A DNA stretch of 64,000 nt from Ypsolopha sequella. Its lineage: Eukaryota > Arthropoda > Insecta > Lepidoptera > Ypsolophidae. Numbering within the stretch: the first letter of the stretch is position 1; every line of letters starts with the position of its first letter. Under the pieces are notes generated by a model that worked only from the letters and a program-made list of their open reading frames with translations, was not told the DNA's origin and made no database searches. Below are positions 32,401 to 41,326 of the stretch, one piece after another. The position numbers and the translations under genes are program-made. The stretch spans positions 14,063,501 to 14,127,500 of the forward strand of contig OW203992.1 in assembly GCA_934047225.1 (NCBI GenBank), given 5' to 3'.

Positions 32401-32816
32401 GGCGTGATAATACATAGCATAATCCCTTTCTCGAACAAATATCTTGGAAAACTACATTATTCTCAAGTTAAGGAACATACATAATTACATACATGCCTGT
32501 GCATAGCAGTTTATATGTACAAAAAATTTCTAATTATTAAACCGAAGTATGTATTTCCAGTTACATGCAATGCGGCTGCAACGCACTGAGGCTGATTGTG
32601 CGCAACTTCTCATCAGTAGTGCGAGCCAACGTGTCCGCGCCGGTCCGCACACTGGGCGTGGACATCCCACGCGAGGAGCGCTACACCAAGTGCGTTAACA
32701 TCCACCAGCTACTGCTAGACATCCGCGCGTTCCTACTCAAGCGACAGACGCTACAGGGGCGACTCGGGGCCGCCTTTAGAGACCTCCACACACTGATGCA
32801 GCAAGGCCTCGACTGA
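17483..32816 (+). CDS. KATNB1: Katanin p80 WD40 subunit B1 (16 exons)
   Basis: Regulatory subunit of the microtubule-severing enzyme katanin; it targets and activates the p60 AAA ATPase at spindle poles and centrosomes. Exons: 17483-17513, 17595-17725, 18327-18660, 19467-19665, 21533-21683, 22123-22297, 22663-22797, 22876-22932, 24693-24902, 25190-25312, 25718-25820, 26396-26549, 29941-30081, 31568-31680, 31774-31848, 32561-32816. All splice sites are GT-AG and phases agree, giving 795 codons (human protein 655). Residues about 10-300 form the WD40 propeller ([68 protein letters not shown]). Residues about 340-600 are a low-complexity, proline-rich linker longer than in vertebrates. The last four exons (about 602-795) are the con80 domain that binds p60. 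The start fits the family (M..L...WKLQEFVAH). Confidence 0.96.
18005..18113 (+). repeat. LINE 3' tail (VQQWT type), copy 2
   Basis: GAGGACCGCCAAGAGTGGCG...TATGTCCAGCAGTAGACGAA in KATNB1 intron 2, same family and near-identical to the copy at the right window edge in reverse. It reads [16 protein letters not shown] then a stop. Confidence 0.55.
19735..19805. repeat. Short repeat (CAATATGGGGCAGTCATCAG)
   Basis: Intron 4 of KATNB1. The phrase is a dispersed lepidopteran repeat style; extent unclear. The rest of introns 3-4 (18661-19466, 19806-20090) shows only AT-rich sequence. Confidence 0.3.
20090..20660 (+). repeat. Dispersed repeat L, copy 1, with inner insertion
   Basis: The words TTGGTTGGTGATCAGTGAACC, CCTTGTTCCTGGTC, TTTCACCTTG.ATAATTAT and CATAAATTAAATAAACCTTTAAT end in a TTTGAATTTGAATTTG tail. 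The same order is found at 27541-27672 plus 29728-29880. Here about 230 bp beginning ATTTATTTATTCACAAGC and ending in (AT)n near 20340 interrupts it, probably a reverse-oriented LINE tail. Confidence 0.55.
20661..21532. other. KATNB1 intron 4, right part
   Basis: Contains repeat words with GCGGCCCG motifs near 20735-20790 and a more GC-rich stretch at 20950-21250. No exon: the splice phases on either side already match. Confidence 0.35.
21796..22025 (+). repeat. Dispersed repeat M, copy 1
   Basis: KATNB1 intron 5. The words GGTCAAACATCGAAA, TAATAATAACCAAAAATAA, CAAGTTTTCAATTTTGCGC and TTGGCCACGCC occur in the same order in the copy at about 50528-50825, which carries roughly 60 extra bp in the middle. 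No ORF. Confidence 0.6.
22933..23746. other. KATNB1 intron 8, left part
   Basis: Includes an inverted word pair around 22955-23110 (GTGAATCTTAG / CTAAGATTCAC) enclosing GC-rich sequence, probably a small foldback. No exon-like frame. Confidence 0.4.
23747..23908. mobile_element. MITE family B, copy 2
   Basis: A 162-bp element with the same TIRs as 7577-7739 (AAGCCGATTCTGAAGGCTTT / ...GCCTTCAGAATCGGC), flanked by TA (23745-23746 and 23909-23910). KATNB1 intron 8. Confidence 0.85.
24055..24202. mobile_element. MITE family C, copy 1
   Basis: About 148 bp, nearly a full inverted repeat: left GTCGATTCGGTGTAACTCGA then CTTATTTGAAAGGACTAAAC, right its complement ending ACACCGAATCGACACC. Five copies are seen in this window (24.1, 38.3, 40.7, 43.1 and 47.9 kb), all in introns or intergenic. 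KATNB1 intron 8. Confidence 0.85.
25925..26045 (+). repeat. LINE tail (ETGV type), decayed copy
   Basis: KATNB1 intron 11. AGCAAATGGAAAGCTGTAGT and CTCTGCGAGACAGGCGTGAG match the RT-terminal repeat at 56850-57000. No intact frame. Confidence 0.45.
26550..27540. other. KATNB1 intron 12, left part
   Basis: Donor side of a 3.4-kb intron. AT-rich, with no exon-like sequence and no repeat I can name. Confidence 0.35.
27541..27672 (+). repeat. Dispersed repeat L, copy 2, left half
   Basis: Same words as 20090-20660 (GGTTGGTGATCATTGAACC, GTTCCTGGTC, TTTCACCTTGTATAATTAT). The repeat breaks near 27672 and resumes at 29728, with about 2.05 kb inserted. Confidence 0.55.
27676..28347 (+). pseudogene. 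LINE reverse-transcriptase fragment (Jockey/CR1-like)
   Basis: Open for about 224 codons. It starts mid-domain at [12 protein letters not shown], the RT active-site box, and runs through [58 protein letters not shown] and [13 protein letters not shown] to a stop at 28345-28347. These are standard RT thumb/connection motifs. The 5' part of the element is missing (typical 5' truncation). An AAATAAATAAAT run at 29703-29724 could be its 3' tail, interrupted by the 700-bp element. It lies in KATNB1 intron 12 on the gene's own strand. Confidence 0.85.
28348..28840 (+). other. Probable 3' UTR of the LINE fragment
   Basis: Continues from the RT stop. A 67-codon open frame (28351-28551; [18 protein letters not shown]) begins right after the stop, but I do not recognise it. 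AATAAAG near 28765 is signal-like but likely chance. Confidence 0.3.
28841..29541 (-). mobile_element. 700-bp TA-flanked TIR element, copy 2
   Basis: Reverse-oriented copy of 1927-2626, with TA on both sides (28839-28840, 29542-29543). Its transposase-like frame, on the minus strand, has a premature TAA where copy 1 has lysine (VEE-stop-IKELDG). KATNB1 intron 12, inside the LINE 3' region. Confidence 0.8.
29728..29880 (+). repeat. Dispersed repeat L, copy 2, right half
   Basis: GCTACATAAATTAAATAAACC...AACTATTTGAATTT, continuous with the half ending at 27672. Ends about 60 bp before KATNB1 exon 13. Confidence 0.55.
30103..30235 (+). repeat. Minisatellite (GCACGAACGA-like units)
   Basis: About 11-13 degenerate units of 10-12 bp built on CACGAACGAG / CACGGACGTG, starting about 20 bp after the donor of KATNB1 exon 13. 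On the plus strand it reads as an arginine/threonine/glutamate repeat, but it is downstream of the splice site and so not coding in the KATNB1 mRNA. Confidence 0.8.
30262..30352 (+). repeat. LINE 3' tail (VQQWT type), copy 3
   Basis: GGGCAATTCTTCCAGGATGA...TATGTCCAGCAGTGGACGAA; reads [31 protein letters not shown]1 intron 13, directly after the minisatellite. Confidence 0.6.
30730..31340 (+). repeat. Lepidopteran GAGTCGGACTCGCGC repeat, 5' part triplicated
   Basis: Units starting CTGAGCGAACGAGCGATATT at 30731, 30874 and 31013 (periods 143 and 139 bp) each end with GAGTCGGACTCGCGCACGAA and GGTTCCGTACCATTATCTAT. Only the last continues into the usual downstream part (TTCATGAGATACAGCCTGGT...ACCCTTTGGGTACGGAACAC, ending about 31332). 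It is a repeat style I know as frequent in lepidopteran genomes. The 92-codon minus frame across it is a by-product. Confidence 0.8.
31849..32560. other. KATNB1 intron 15
   Basis: AT-rich intron with no recognised repeat or exon-like sequence. Confidence 0.35.
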
Positions 32817-33494
32817 CAAAGCGGGTCCTTCTACCATCCAAGTGATCCACCATACTGCTGATGGTGGTAAATCTCACTGATGCAAAGTCATATCAATCCC
32901 TGATCGACGAATTTACTGAAGGGAGTTGATGAATCACTACATTTTTTTTGTATGAGCCAAAAGAAATGCTTGGATTACCTAACAAATTAAAACCATAGAT
33001 AGAATTATAAAATTTAAGTTATAATTATTTGAAGATTATCATTAAAATAACAATAAAAAAATAGAAAAATAACAAGCTGTTGCATTTTAAATTATCTTTA
33101 TATAATCATGCGTGTATGTACATATTGTGAAGCTTAGTTGTAGATATATAATTATGTTGAAAGAAACATTTCCATGTCCATTTTATAATTTGTTTTAAAG
33201 TTAATTTATGGAAATATTTGATGAAAATTACCTCTTGTGAGGGCATATTGTCCTTTTTAATATTCAATTTTATCTATATAACATCAAAACAGTTTTTGTA
33301 TTTGAAAATATTATTAATCTCTAAGTATTTGTTTATAGAAGATAATTAATCCAATCAAATATTTGCCATTTTGTGCCTTTTATATCTTTAGCTGTCTATT
33401 TGGGTAATAGTAATTCCAGTATTGTTTTCCAAGACTTAAAATGTAGACTGACTAAATTTTATTATTATTTATAACTTTTACTAATACAAATAAA
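32817..33494 (+). promoter_or_regulatory. KATNB1 3' UTR and poly(A) signal
   Basis: AATAAA at 33489-33494 is the likely distal signal; an earlier AATAAA at 33052-33057 could give a shorter UTR. The distal site would put the transcript end near 33510-33520. Confidence 0.5.
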
Positions 33495-33535
33495 GTTTTG
33501 CAGATACTAAAATACGACTTGATGACAAGATGTTT

Positions 33536-33541
33536 TTTATT
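33536..33541 (-). terminator. MPHOSPH6 poly(A) signal
   Basis: Minus-strand AATAAA (TTTATT on plus), about 200 nt after the MPHOSPH6 stop. It faces the KATNB1 signal at 33489-33494; the two mRNAs would end within tens of bases of each other or overlap. Confidence 0.5.
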
Positions 33542-33737
33542 GTCTCACTCAAAATGACTACCTATTAATATTTAAACACAATAAACATTCGTAAGTACTT
33601 AAATACAATGTCTTCATTTTTCCCCTAACTTTGTAAAAACTGAGAATATTATTTCTCAACATTATAATCAATTGCCATTCAATTACAAATGATGCAATGA
33701 AGAGATCTATAAAAAAGTACAGTTAAGTAACATTTAA

Positions 33738-34145
33738 CTACTTCCTCTTTTTGATGTAGGAATAATTACTTTGTGGACTAGTAGATCTATTTCTCTTGAA
33801 AGCCATCATTTTCTTAACCAAAATCTCATCTTTAACATCTTTCTCCATTTCACCGGTAGGTTGGTTCTTGACATCTTCTAGTTCCATCAGCCTTTCGATC
33901 TCGGGATTCATCCCCTTGAATGATAACCTCCCATCCATCAGATCTTCACAAAACATGAAACTTTGTTCAGAAATAAAGTTACCAGAAGCATGTCGCATTT
34001 CATCCGTAATTATGTTTGAATATAAGTCCTCGTGACCTTGCGTATTGGCTAGTTCTTTTTCTATTCTATCCTTGGTTTTTTTCATGAATTTCATATCTAA
34101 GACCGACTTCGGCAACTGAGGTTTGGTTTTCCTTGAAAACGCCAT
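33738..34145 (-). CDS. MPHOSPH6: M-phase phosphoprotein 6, single exon
   Basis: 135 codons. In other animals MPP6 is an RNA-binding cofactor that bridges the nuclear exosome to MTR4 and helps 5.8S rRNA 3' maturation. Visible family features: basic start with KSVLDMKFMKKTKD, then the core block SEQSFMFCEDLMDGRLSFKGMNPEIERLM, the most conserved part of the family, and a lysine-rich C-terminus (SYIKKRK). The start at 34145 is the first ATG and gives the expected N-terminus. No intron is seen. It is tail-to-tail with KATNB1 and head-to-head with NOL10, another ribosome-biogenesis gene, 1.8 kb away. Confidence 0.93.
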   Translation of the reverse strand: MAFSRKTKPQLPKSVLDMKFMKKTKDRIEKELANTQGHEDLYSNIITDEMRHASGNFISEQSFMFCEDLMDGRLSFKGMNPEIERLMELEDVKNQPTGEMEKDVKDEILVKKMMAFKRNRSTSPQSNYSYIKKRK

Positions 34146-34640
34146 TTTTCTGAACGTCTTATTCTGAATACCAAATTTTTACTTGAATACAATACAACAC
34201 ATTAATTTACAAAAATAAAACAACGTGCATCAAGCAAAACAAATCAGCTGATTAGTGACATTCTTACTTTTAAATTGAATGAACGAAAGACAAAAATACC
34301 ATAGAATAGAAGATATTCGGAATTGTTTCACACATAGAGTATACTGAATTTCACAGACGATTGCTGTTTTTATTAGGGAAGTGACTCAGCTGCCGGATCC
34401 GGCACTTGGGATGGGTGTCGGAGCCGGTATTTGGGACAGCTGCCGGAGTTCGGATGATTAAGTTGTTTCAGTTCATGTGATTCGTCACTTCGGTGTTGTG
34501 GAAGAGCACTAGGTTTTGATATCTGGGTTCGAATCCACCTCAGACATATCTTGTCGGATTTAAAAAAAAATGCAACAAAATTTTAACAGGGTGCAATGAT
34601 GCAACGTGCGGAACGAAGAGGAGCGTAATAGGTTGAGAGC

Positions 34641-34942
34641 GATTTCGCAGCCGGATTGTGAAAAACCCGCCTTCTTCTAATCAATCGAAACGGAACACTG
34701 AAATTCAAATATGTATTACAAAGTTTCCATTAGTTTCTGTAAACAAAAATTTCAAAATTTTTTAGATCCAGAATTTAAGAAATTCTAATGTACAGAAACC
34801 AATGGAAAATTTGCGATTGCAACATATACAGTACATAGGTAATAAGGTTTTGTTGAATAACTATTGAGTGAATTTTGAATTTAAGTGTTCTGTTTCGATT
34901 AATTAGAAAAAGGCAGGTTTTTCACTATTGGGCTGCGAAACA
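34641..34942. mobile_element. MITE, about 300 bp, long hairpin
   Basis: TTTCGCAGCCGGATTGTGAA at the left pairs with the reverse complement of the right end (...TCACTATTGGGCTGCGAAA). The arms of about 70 bp continue through the AATCGAAACGGAACACT region, and inner words (CATTAGTTTCTGTA / TACAGAAACCAATG) also pair. Upstream of both MPHOSPH6 and NOL10. Confidence 0.7.
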
Positions 34943-35021
34943 GCACTTTAAATGAAAATAAATTAAGAGAGCTGAGCGAAGCGGAGTGAAGCGAGGTGAC
35001 TCTCTTTTAAAAAATAAATAA

Positions 35022-35614
35022 ATGTATAATACACATCGCTGCCGTTGCGGCGAAAACGTCGACCATTTTGGCCACCATGGCTTGTCATGCCAACGCAGCG
35101 CAGGTTGGCTTTCGCGCCATGCCACACTAAACGACGTCATCCGTCGGGCTCTTGCCAGCGCCAGCGTGCCAGCAATCTTAGAGCCAAACGGTTTGGCACG
35201 CGTCGATGGGAGAAGGCCCGACGGAATGACGCTCGTTCCATGGAAAAATGGACGGCCGCTGGATTGGGACACCACATGCGCGATACTGTGGCGCCGTCAC
35301 ACTTACCAGCGACCTCTGTCAAAGCAGGCGCGGCGGCTTACAAAGCAGAAGGGGCTAAGAAGCGGAGATACACAGCGTTGGGACAAAGTTACCATTTTGT
35401 TCCCTTCGCTGTAGAAACCCTCGGGCCGTGGGGGTCAGAAGCACGACGGCTCTACAAGGAGATATCGTCGCGCCTGATCGATGCTTCAGGGGATCCAAGG
35501 GCTGGATCCTATTTTGGACAAAGATTAAGCCTCGCGATTCAGCGGGGCAATGCCACCAGCCTATTGGGTACCCTACCGGGTGACGTCAGCGATTTGGCTT
35601 CTATTTTTATTTAG
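35022..35614 (+). pseudogene. Retroelement C-terminal nuclease-like domain, one frameshift
   Basis: The first frame (35022 to about 35280) reads [19 protein letters not shown], then [19 protein letters not shown] and [12 protein letters not shown]...LDWDTTC. After a one-base shift near 35280 the second frame reads [32 protein letters not shown] and DPRAGSYFGQRLSLAIQRGN to a stop at 35614. I know this block from the C-terminal end of reverse-transcriptase ORFs in many invertebrate genomes. A cysteine/histidine cluster followed by RPD...D.T resembles a PD-(D/E)XK, restriction-like endonuclease core. No RT domain precedes it here. The element class is not certain. Confidence 0.6.
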
Positions 35615-35795
35615 TATAGTTTTATTTTGTTTATACTTGTATATTGATAGGTAATTTTAATTTATAGTTAGTTTAGTTTTTTGATGTTACTATTTAAATT
35701 ATCCTAATGGTATTAACAGAATTCATTATAATATACGCAAAAATCCGTCTTGTTTTTCAACAGTTTCGTAATTGCCGGCTCCGGCAGCTGAGCCA

Positions 35796-35967
35796 CAGCC
35801 TTTTGTTATAAAGCTTGCTGTAATGAAACGCGTTTTTTGACATGCGAGTTTCAGGTGACATGATGAACATGAACTAGTCATGAACACACTCTAACCTATC
35901 TTTACTCATGCTGACTGCAATGTTTTGTTTTTAGTATTTCTCATGTTTTTCTACTTTTTATGACAAA
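35796..35967 (+). promoter_or_regulatory. NOL10 proximal upstream region
   Basis: 170 bp between the nuclease-bearing element and the NOL10 start codon; holds the 5' UTR and probably the core promoter. No TATA box is evident. Confidence 0.3.
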
Positions 35968-38900
35968 ATGCAAGTATCAGAAATAGATAATGTAAAAATC
36001 TATAATCTAAGCGCTGGAAAAGCGTTGCCTGATGTAAGTACCTGCATAAGAAGTTTTGATCAGGCTTAGCCCTAAATATTTGCCATTTGTTTCATTACAG
36101 TAATAAATCACACATCACATATTTTTCATCTGATATCAAATATTTACTTAGCCTTTGAATACACTATAACTTTGATATTTCATTCCATGTTCACAGTGGT
36201 TGTCAGAAAGGAAGAAAAGGTCACTTTTAAAAAAGAATGTTGATCTACGAAGAAGAATTGAACTCATTCAAGAGTTTGATATGCCAGGAGTAAGCACCCA
36301 CTTACGAGTGTCAAAGGATGGCCAGTATATCATGGCTGCAGGCATCTACAAACCAAGAATTAAATGTTATGATGTGAACAACTTATCCCTAAAGTTTGAA
36401 CGATGTTTAGACTCAGAAGTAGTTACTTTTGAAATTTTAAGTGAGGATTACACCAAGGTAAAAACCGTTAAATTGTAGTGTATGTTAAATACCTTTTGTT
36501 TTAATTCAATTTGTAATAAGTAAATGGTTTGGTTTTTATTTTAGATAGTATTTCTTCAATGTGACCGCTACGTAGAGTTTCATGTCGGACATGGGCGCCA
36601 TTATCGACTCAGGGTGCCTCGGTTCGGACGAGACATTTCATATCACAAACCTTCTAGTGACCTGTTCGTTGTAGGAGCTTCGTCTGTAAGTAGTATATCT
36701 GTAATAAAATATACTGAGATTGTTCAAAATCTGTTTTACAGTTAATTTATTAAATTTCACTTGATTTTTGTTTGTAGGAAGTTTATAGACTCAATTTAGA
36801 AGTTGGGCAATTCATGGCCCCTTTTGTGACCAAAGCCACAGAAATAAACTGTAGTGCAGTGAATGAAGAACATGGTCTACTCATAGTGGGCACGCATAGT
36901 GGACATGTGGAAGCTTGGGATCCTCGATCTAAATCCAGACAAGGGATACTTGATTGCGCTTTACATTGTACAGAGTCTGAATACAGGTATGTTATATATG
37001 AATCAAACTTCTAAGAATGGCTTGATAATTAAAAAACAATTTTGATCCACAAAAATTAATTTTGCAGTAGAAAAACACATTATAGATAAAGTATGTTAAG
37101 TCACTCATCCATCTATCAAATAGCAAAATCATAATGTATGCAGTCTGTCATACATTACCTTTTAGGTTCTTCCATTAAGTCTTTCACTTACCATTTAGGC
37201 ACATGAGACAACTATTTTCTTAATAAATATGTATTCTTTCAGAAATGACAGCTTACCAGCAATAACTGCACTGAAATTCGATGGGCCTCTAAAGATGGGA
37301 GTTGGTACATCCACAGGACATGTTCTCCTATATGATATTAGATCTAGCAAGCCACTGCTTGTGAAGGATCATATGAACGAAAGTCCTATCAAGAAGATTG
37401 AATTCCACAAACATATGGATTATGTTTACTCTATGGATTCTACAGTTGTTAAAATATGGGACAAAAATACTGTAAGTAGGAAAAAAATATTGCAATTTCT
37501 AGCAGCAACATAGGGCTCAAAATTATTAAATGGTTGATTTTAAATGTTACAGGGAAAGCAGTATACTAGTATAGAATCGCAAGTTGATTTCAATGATCTG
37601 TGTGTAATACCTAATACTGGACTTACTATGATGGCAGTAGAGGACCAGAAAATGCAGATTCACTACATTCCTTCACTTGGTAAATCAATTTTCATGTATT
37701 GCAATCTGTTTATGTATCTTGGTAATAGTTTATCTACCCGTTATCTCGATATAAAAATTCACAGGAAAAACAATGAAACATTATATATATGGTGACATTA
37801 ATTTATACAGCCAAATTCTCACTGATTAGTACGCAAAATAGTACTGCAAATGGTGTTAAAACTTGGAATGAAAATCGGCATAATCAATCTTATTGACATA
37901 TTTGACCCGATGAAATAATTTTACAAAAAATAAAAACTAATTCAGATGGTAAATTTTACAAATCAGTATTTATTATTTGGTAGCCCTATAAATGAAATAG
38001 CTATAACATGAATCCAGTCTTACCTACATAGCTCATATTGTACTCTCATGTAGTTTAATAGAAAAAAATATTTGTAATTATTTTGCATTTTTTTTTTCTT
38101 ACACATACGATACAACCTTAACTTTCTGAATATTGCCAAAAATTATTCAAAGTATACCTATGAGCTTGAAAATTATAAGTGATTGAGGCGTAGGGTACAG
38201 ACTTAGGATATATCGTATATCCTAAGTCTATGATGTAGGATTTGTCCGGACATGTCTGGACTTTCAACCTTCCGTATGAACTTTGATGCCAATTCAGTTT
38301 TACACAACTTAACTTATTTGATAGGACTAACCTTATTTTAAGCGTCCTGTCTTTGTCTTTTCGATACAGAAGGAAAAAAACAGAACACTTAAATTAAGTT
38401 TAGTCCTGTCAAATAAGTTAAAACTTGTTACACCAAATTGACACATTTGTCTGGCTTTTCCAGATTAGGATTAGGATTAGGATTGAAAAATTCAGATTAT
38501 TGTTAAGATTTTGCATTGAATTACTTGGAAATTTCTGTTAGCTATCACTTTTTGTCATTAAAATGACCAAACTCTTTTTGAAATGTCCAGCGTTATGTCA
38601 CAATTTTTTAAATTTCGAAATGATAATTTGAAATCGACACCCAGGTAGGCAAAGTGTTATCAAACGTGTTGCCAAGCCTCCTGTATGAATTTGGCTACAT
38701 AAATTAATGGCACCATTGTAGCTTCTGCAAGTCAGGTCAAATACTAATCATCAAACAACCAACCAATTATTTCAATGAACCTGTGTCAAGTAAAACAAAA
38801 CATTAGTACCAGTAGACCAGTAGTACATGTGGTTTCAGTTGTAACTTTATATGCTTAAAATAAAAGTTGTAACTTCATAAATGTTGTACTTAACATTATG

Positions 38901-40505
38901 TTAATTTTTTTATGCTTTTTCAGGTCCAGCACCAAAATGGTGTGCATTCTTGGACAATCTCACAGAAGAATTAGAGACCTCTGCATCACAGACCGTGTAT
39001 GACGACTACAAGTTTGTCACTAAACAAGAGCTCAGTTCTCTGGGGCTTGACCATTTACTTGGCACCAATCTGCTGAGAGCTTACATGCATGGGTATGTGA
39101 CAATTTTCTACAAATATATAAAAGAGAAAATGTGTTGGTTTATCATTTCAAATCTCGACGATTATAAATAGAGAGAGTAGGATATCATGAAGTCACAAAA
39201 TCGCCACTTTTCGAGCTCATGTGATCACCAAACTGAAATACAGGTTTAAAATTCGCTTAGGAATAATCCCTGACAAAACGTAAAACGAACGCACCAGGCA
39301 AGCAATGGCGCAGGTAACGCTAGGATGTACTAAAAATCATTTTTAATTTCAAGATATTTCGTGGATGTACGACTATACAAGAGGGCAAAATCAATAGCAG
39401 ATCCATTCGCGTTTGAAGAGTACAAGAAACGTAAAATAAGAGAGAAGATACAACAGGAGAGGCCTGCAAGACTGAAGGTGGAAGACAACCTGCCTAAAGT
39501 GAACCGAGATCTTGCCGCCAGGTTAATCGACGATGATGGACGCAGGAAGAAGCAGTCCGCGAACCTTCTCAAAGACGACCGGTTTAAGGTTAGTGTTTAT
39601 ATGCAAATACCCTTAGTTTTTATTACTTGGCTTTAAAACCACCGCGTACCTTAAGAGGCCGGCGACCAATCCTAGTTAATACAAACGAAATACCAAAACC
39701 ATTTGTAAATCATAGATATTCTTAGGATACTGTGTGTTTATTCCGATTGGATTGCAGAATAGCTAGGTTCCTAGATTGCCCGCCGGCCTCTTAAAGGATA
39801 AAATTGGTATTTTTATGAAGAACCCGTTGAAATATAAGTAACTTTTTAATTTTCAGGCGATGTTTGAAAACCCAGACTTCGAGGTTCACAAAGAAGCTGA
39901 GGAATATCGGTTGTTGAACCCAGTGTTGTCCAGACTCGAAAAAACCAAATCTAGGGGTGCCAAACCTGCGGTAGAAGAAATGGAGGTCAGTGTTTTTATT
40001 TTAACTAAAACAGTTACGCACGATTAGTGCAAATATCAAGAAAGCAAATTAAAACCATTGGTATTGTCAACAGGTTCAATCTGAAGAAGAGAAAGATTCC
40101 GACGAAGAAATCTACGGAGAAAGCGAAAGTTCGGATGAGGACAGAACCTGGGTGAAAGAAGTGAAAAAACAACACAAAATGATCAGAAAGAAACGTGAAC
40201 ATGACGACAATGAAGTAGAACACGACAGAGAGAAAGTTTACGAGTTGAATCAAGCGCCGAGGACTACTGGCCATATAAAGAGTATCACAAGAGTTAGTAA
40301 AGCCAGTCTCGGGGACCGACTCGCCCGAGAGAGCTTCACTACCGTCGTTACAGGCACTGGAGGTAACAAGGAGATGAAGTTCCACATGAGAGGAGAGAAA
40401 TCCGAATCGGAAAATCAAAAGAAAATGAAAAAGCATTACGAAGAAAGAAAACAAATCGTCAGGAGAACAGGATTTTTAGCTAAAAAACGGATCGGTAGAA
40501 AGTAG
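35968..40505 (+). CDS. NOL10: Nucleolar protein 10, WD40 (10 exons)
   Basis: Homologue of yeast Enp2, a small-subunit processome component needed for 18S rRNA maturation in the nucleolus. Exons: 35968-36033, 36197-36457, 36545-36685, 36778-36986, 37243-37471, 37553-37679, 38924-39092, 39354-39588, 39857-39985, 40074-40505; all GT-AG and in phase, 665 codons (human 688). The N-terminus [18 protein letters not shown] and the block [19 protein letters not shown] match the family closely. WD40 repeats fill residues about 40-345. The NUC153-like block follows ([37 protein letters not shown]). [15 protein letters not shown] sits near residue 475. The C-terminus is acidic then lysine-rich. An upstream out-of-frame ATG at 35960 stops at once. 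Probably shares its upstream region with MPHOSPH6. Confidence 0.97.
38199..38229. repeat. Perfect 14-bp palindrome in NOL10 intron 6
   Basis: AGACTTAGGATATA and its exact reverse complement separated by TCG. Intron 6 (37680-38923) otherwise holds MITE family C copy 2 and AT-rich sequence. Confidence 0.7.
38286..38444. mobile_element. MITE family C, copy 2
   Basis: Diverged copy: CAGTTTTACACAACTTAACT...TTAAAACTTGTTACACCAAA, with the inner GTCCTGTCTTTGTCTTTT word. Intron 6 of NOL10. Confidence 0.8.
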
Positions 40506-41326
40506 TATAAGACTGTTGTAAATCGAGTTGGTAATCCACTTATGTATTATATTTTCGTTTTCAGTACGGTTGTTTAATTTATCCATTTATCAATGTTTAT
40601 CAAATGAAAGTTCGCTTATCATTGACAGAAACAAGTCCCGTCTAGGCAATCTAAACCTTGTTCCCTACGGTAGAAGTATCACTTTGGTTTGTAACGCTGC
40701 AAAGATCGTTAATGGTGCCGATTCGGTGTAACACGACTTAACTTATTTGACAGGATTAACCTTATTTTAAGAGAAAGACAGAACACTTAGATTAAGTTTA
40801 GTCCTGTAAAATAAGTTAAAACGTGTTACACCGTATCGACACAATTATTGTTCGATTTTCAATCATGCACAGTATATACGAAAGTCATTCTTTCTCCGAC
40901 TTTTATCTGCCCCAAAGGTTATCTGAGTGTAATGTCCACATTGTACTCTCAGTTGATGGATGTGCTCCCCTTTTTTCATTATTTATTATACTCTTGTGTG
41001 ACTGTATTTATCATAGCCTGGAATTTTTTCTATTACGAAAAGCAAGACAATGTTTCCTGAAAACCGTCTTCATCAAAAGTACTATCCAAGTTATTGGGTA
41101 TTTTTTCAAGGTTTGCTATCAGGGCACTTGACTCATATTCGTACAGTATAATGTTTACAGCATTAAGATTGATATCGACATTGAACTCTCAGAATGCAGT
41201 CATGTAAACAGTTCTGTTTGTAGTGTAGGTAGGTAAATATTATCACTCAACTAATTACTTAATATAACAAAATTAACAATTTGCACCTTTAGAAATCGCA
41301 GGTGCTTTGTGTTTAACTTTTAAGGA
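40506..41326. other. NOL10-Gr intergenic region
   Basis: Contains MITE family C copy 3 and AT-rich sequence. Two overlapping plus-strand frames of 70-102 codons (40823-41131) are rich in F, I, L and C, lack any motif and are probably chance. Confidence 0.4.
40715..40843. mobile_element. MITE family C, copy 3 (internally deleted)
   Basis: CCGATTCGGTGTAACACGAC...ACGTGTTACACCGTATCGAC, about 129 bp; about 20 bp of the usual centre is missing. Just downstream of NOL10. Confidence 0.8.

Larger units (their letters stand above)
34380..35793. mobile_element. Candidate 1.4-kb element with 24-bp inverted ends
   Basis: GTGACTCAGCTGCCGGATCC (extended to 24 nt) at 34380 matches, inverted with 2 mismatches, the sequence ending at about 35793 (TGCCGGCTCCGGCAGCTGAG...). 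Between them lie, in order, a B-box-like GGGTTCGAATCC near 34527, a nested MITE (34641-34942), a hairpin-like 34966-35007 and a frameshifted nuclease-like ORF. No target duplication was found, so this may be one element or a coincidence of GC-rich words. Confidence 0.4.

Noticed and set aside
34966..35007. Hairpin GAGAGCTGAGCGAAGCGG.. as regulatory stem-loop of NOL10
   Set aside because: Lies 1 kb upstream inside repeat material; no evidence of function.
38463..38484. GATTAG/ATTAGG repeats resembling insect telomere TTAGG
   Set aside because: Only about three units of GGATTA, a 6-base period rather than TTAGG; simple slippage.
40823..41131. 102-codon ORF between NOL10 and the Gr-like gene
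   Set aside because: No start context, no homology recognised, hydrophobic AT-rich composition.
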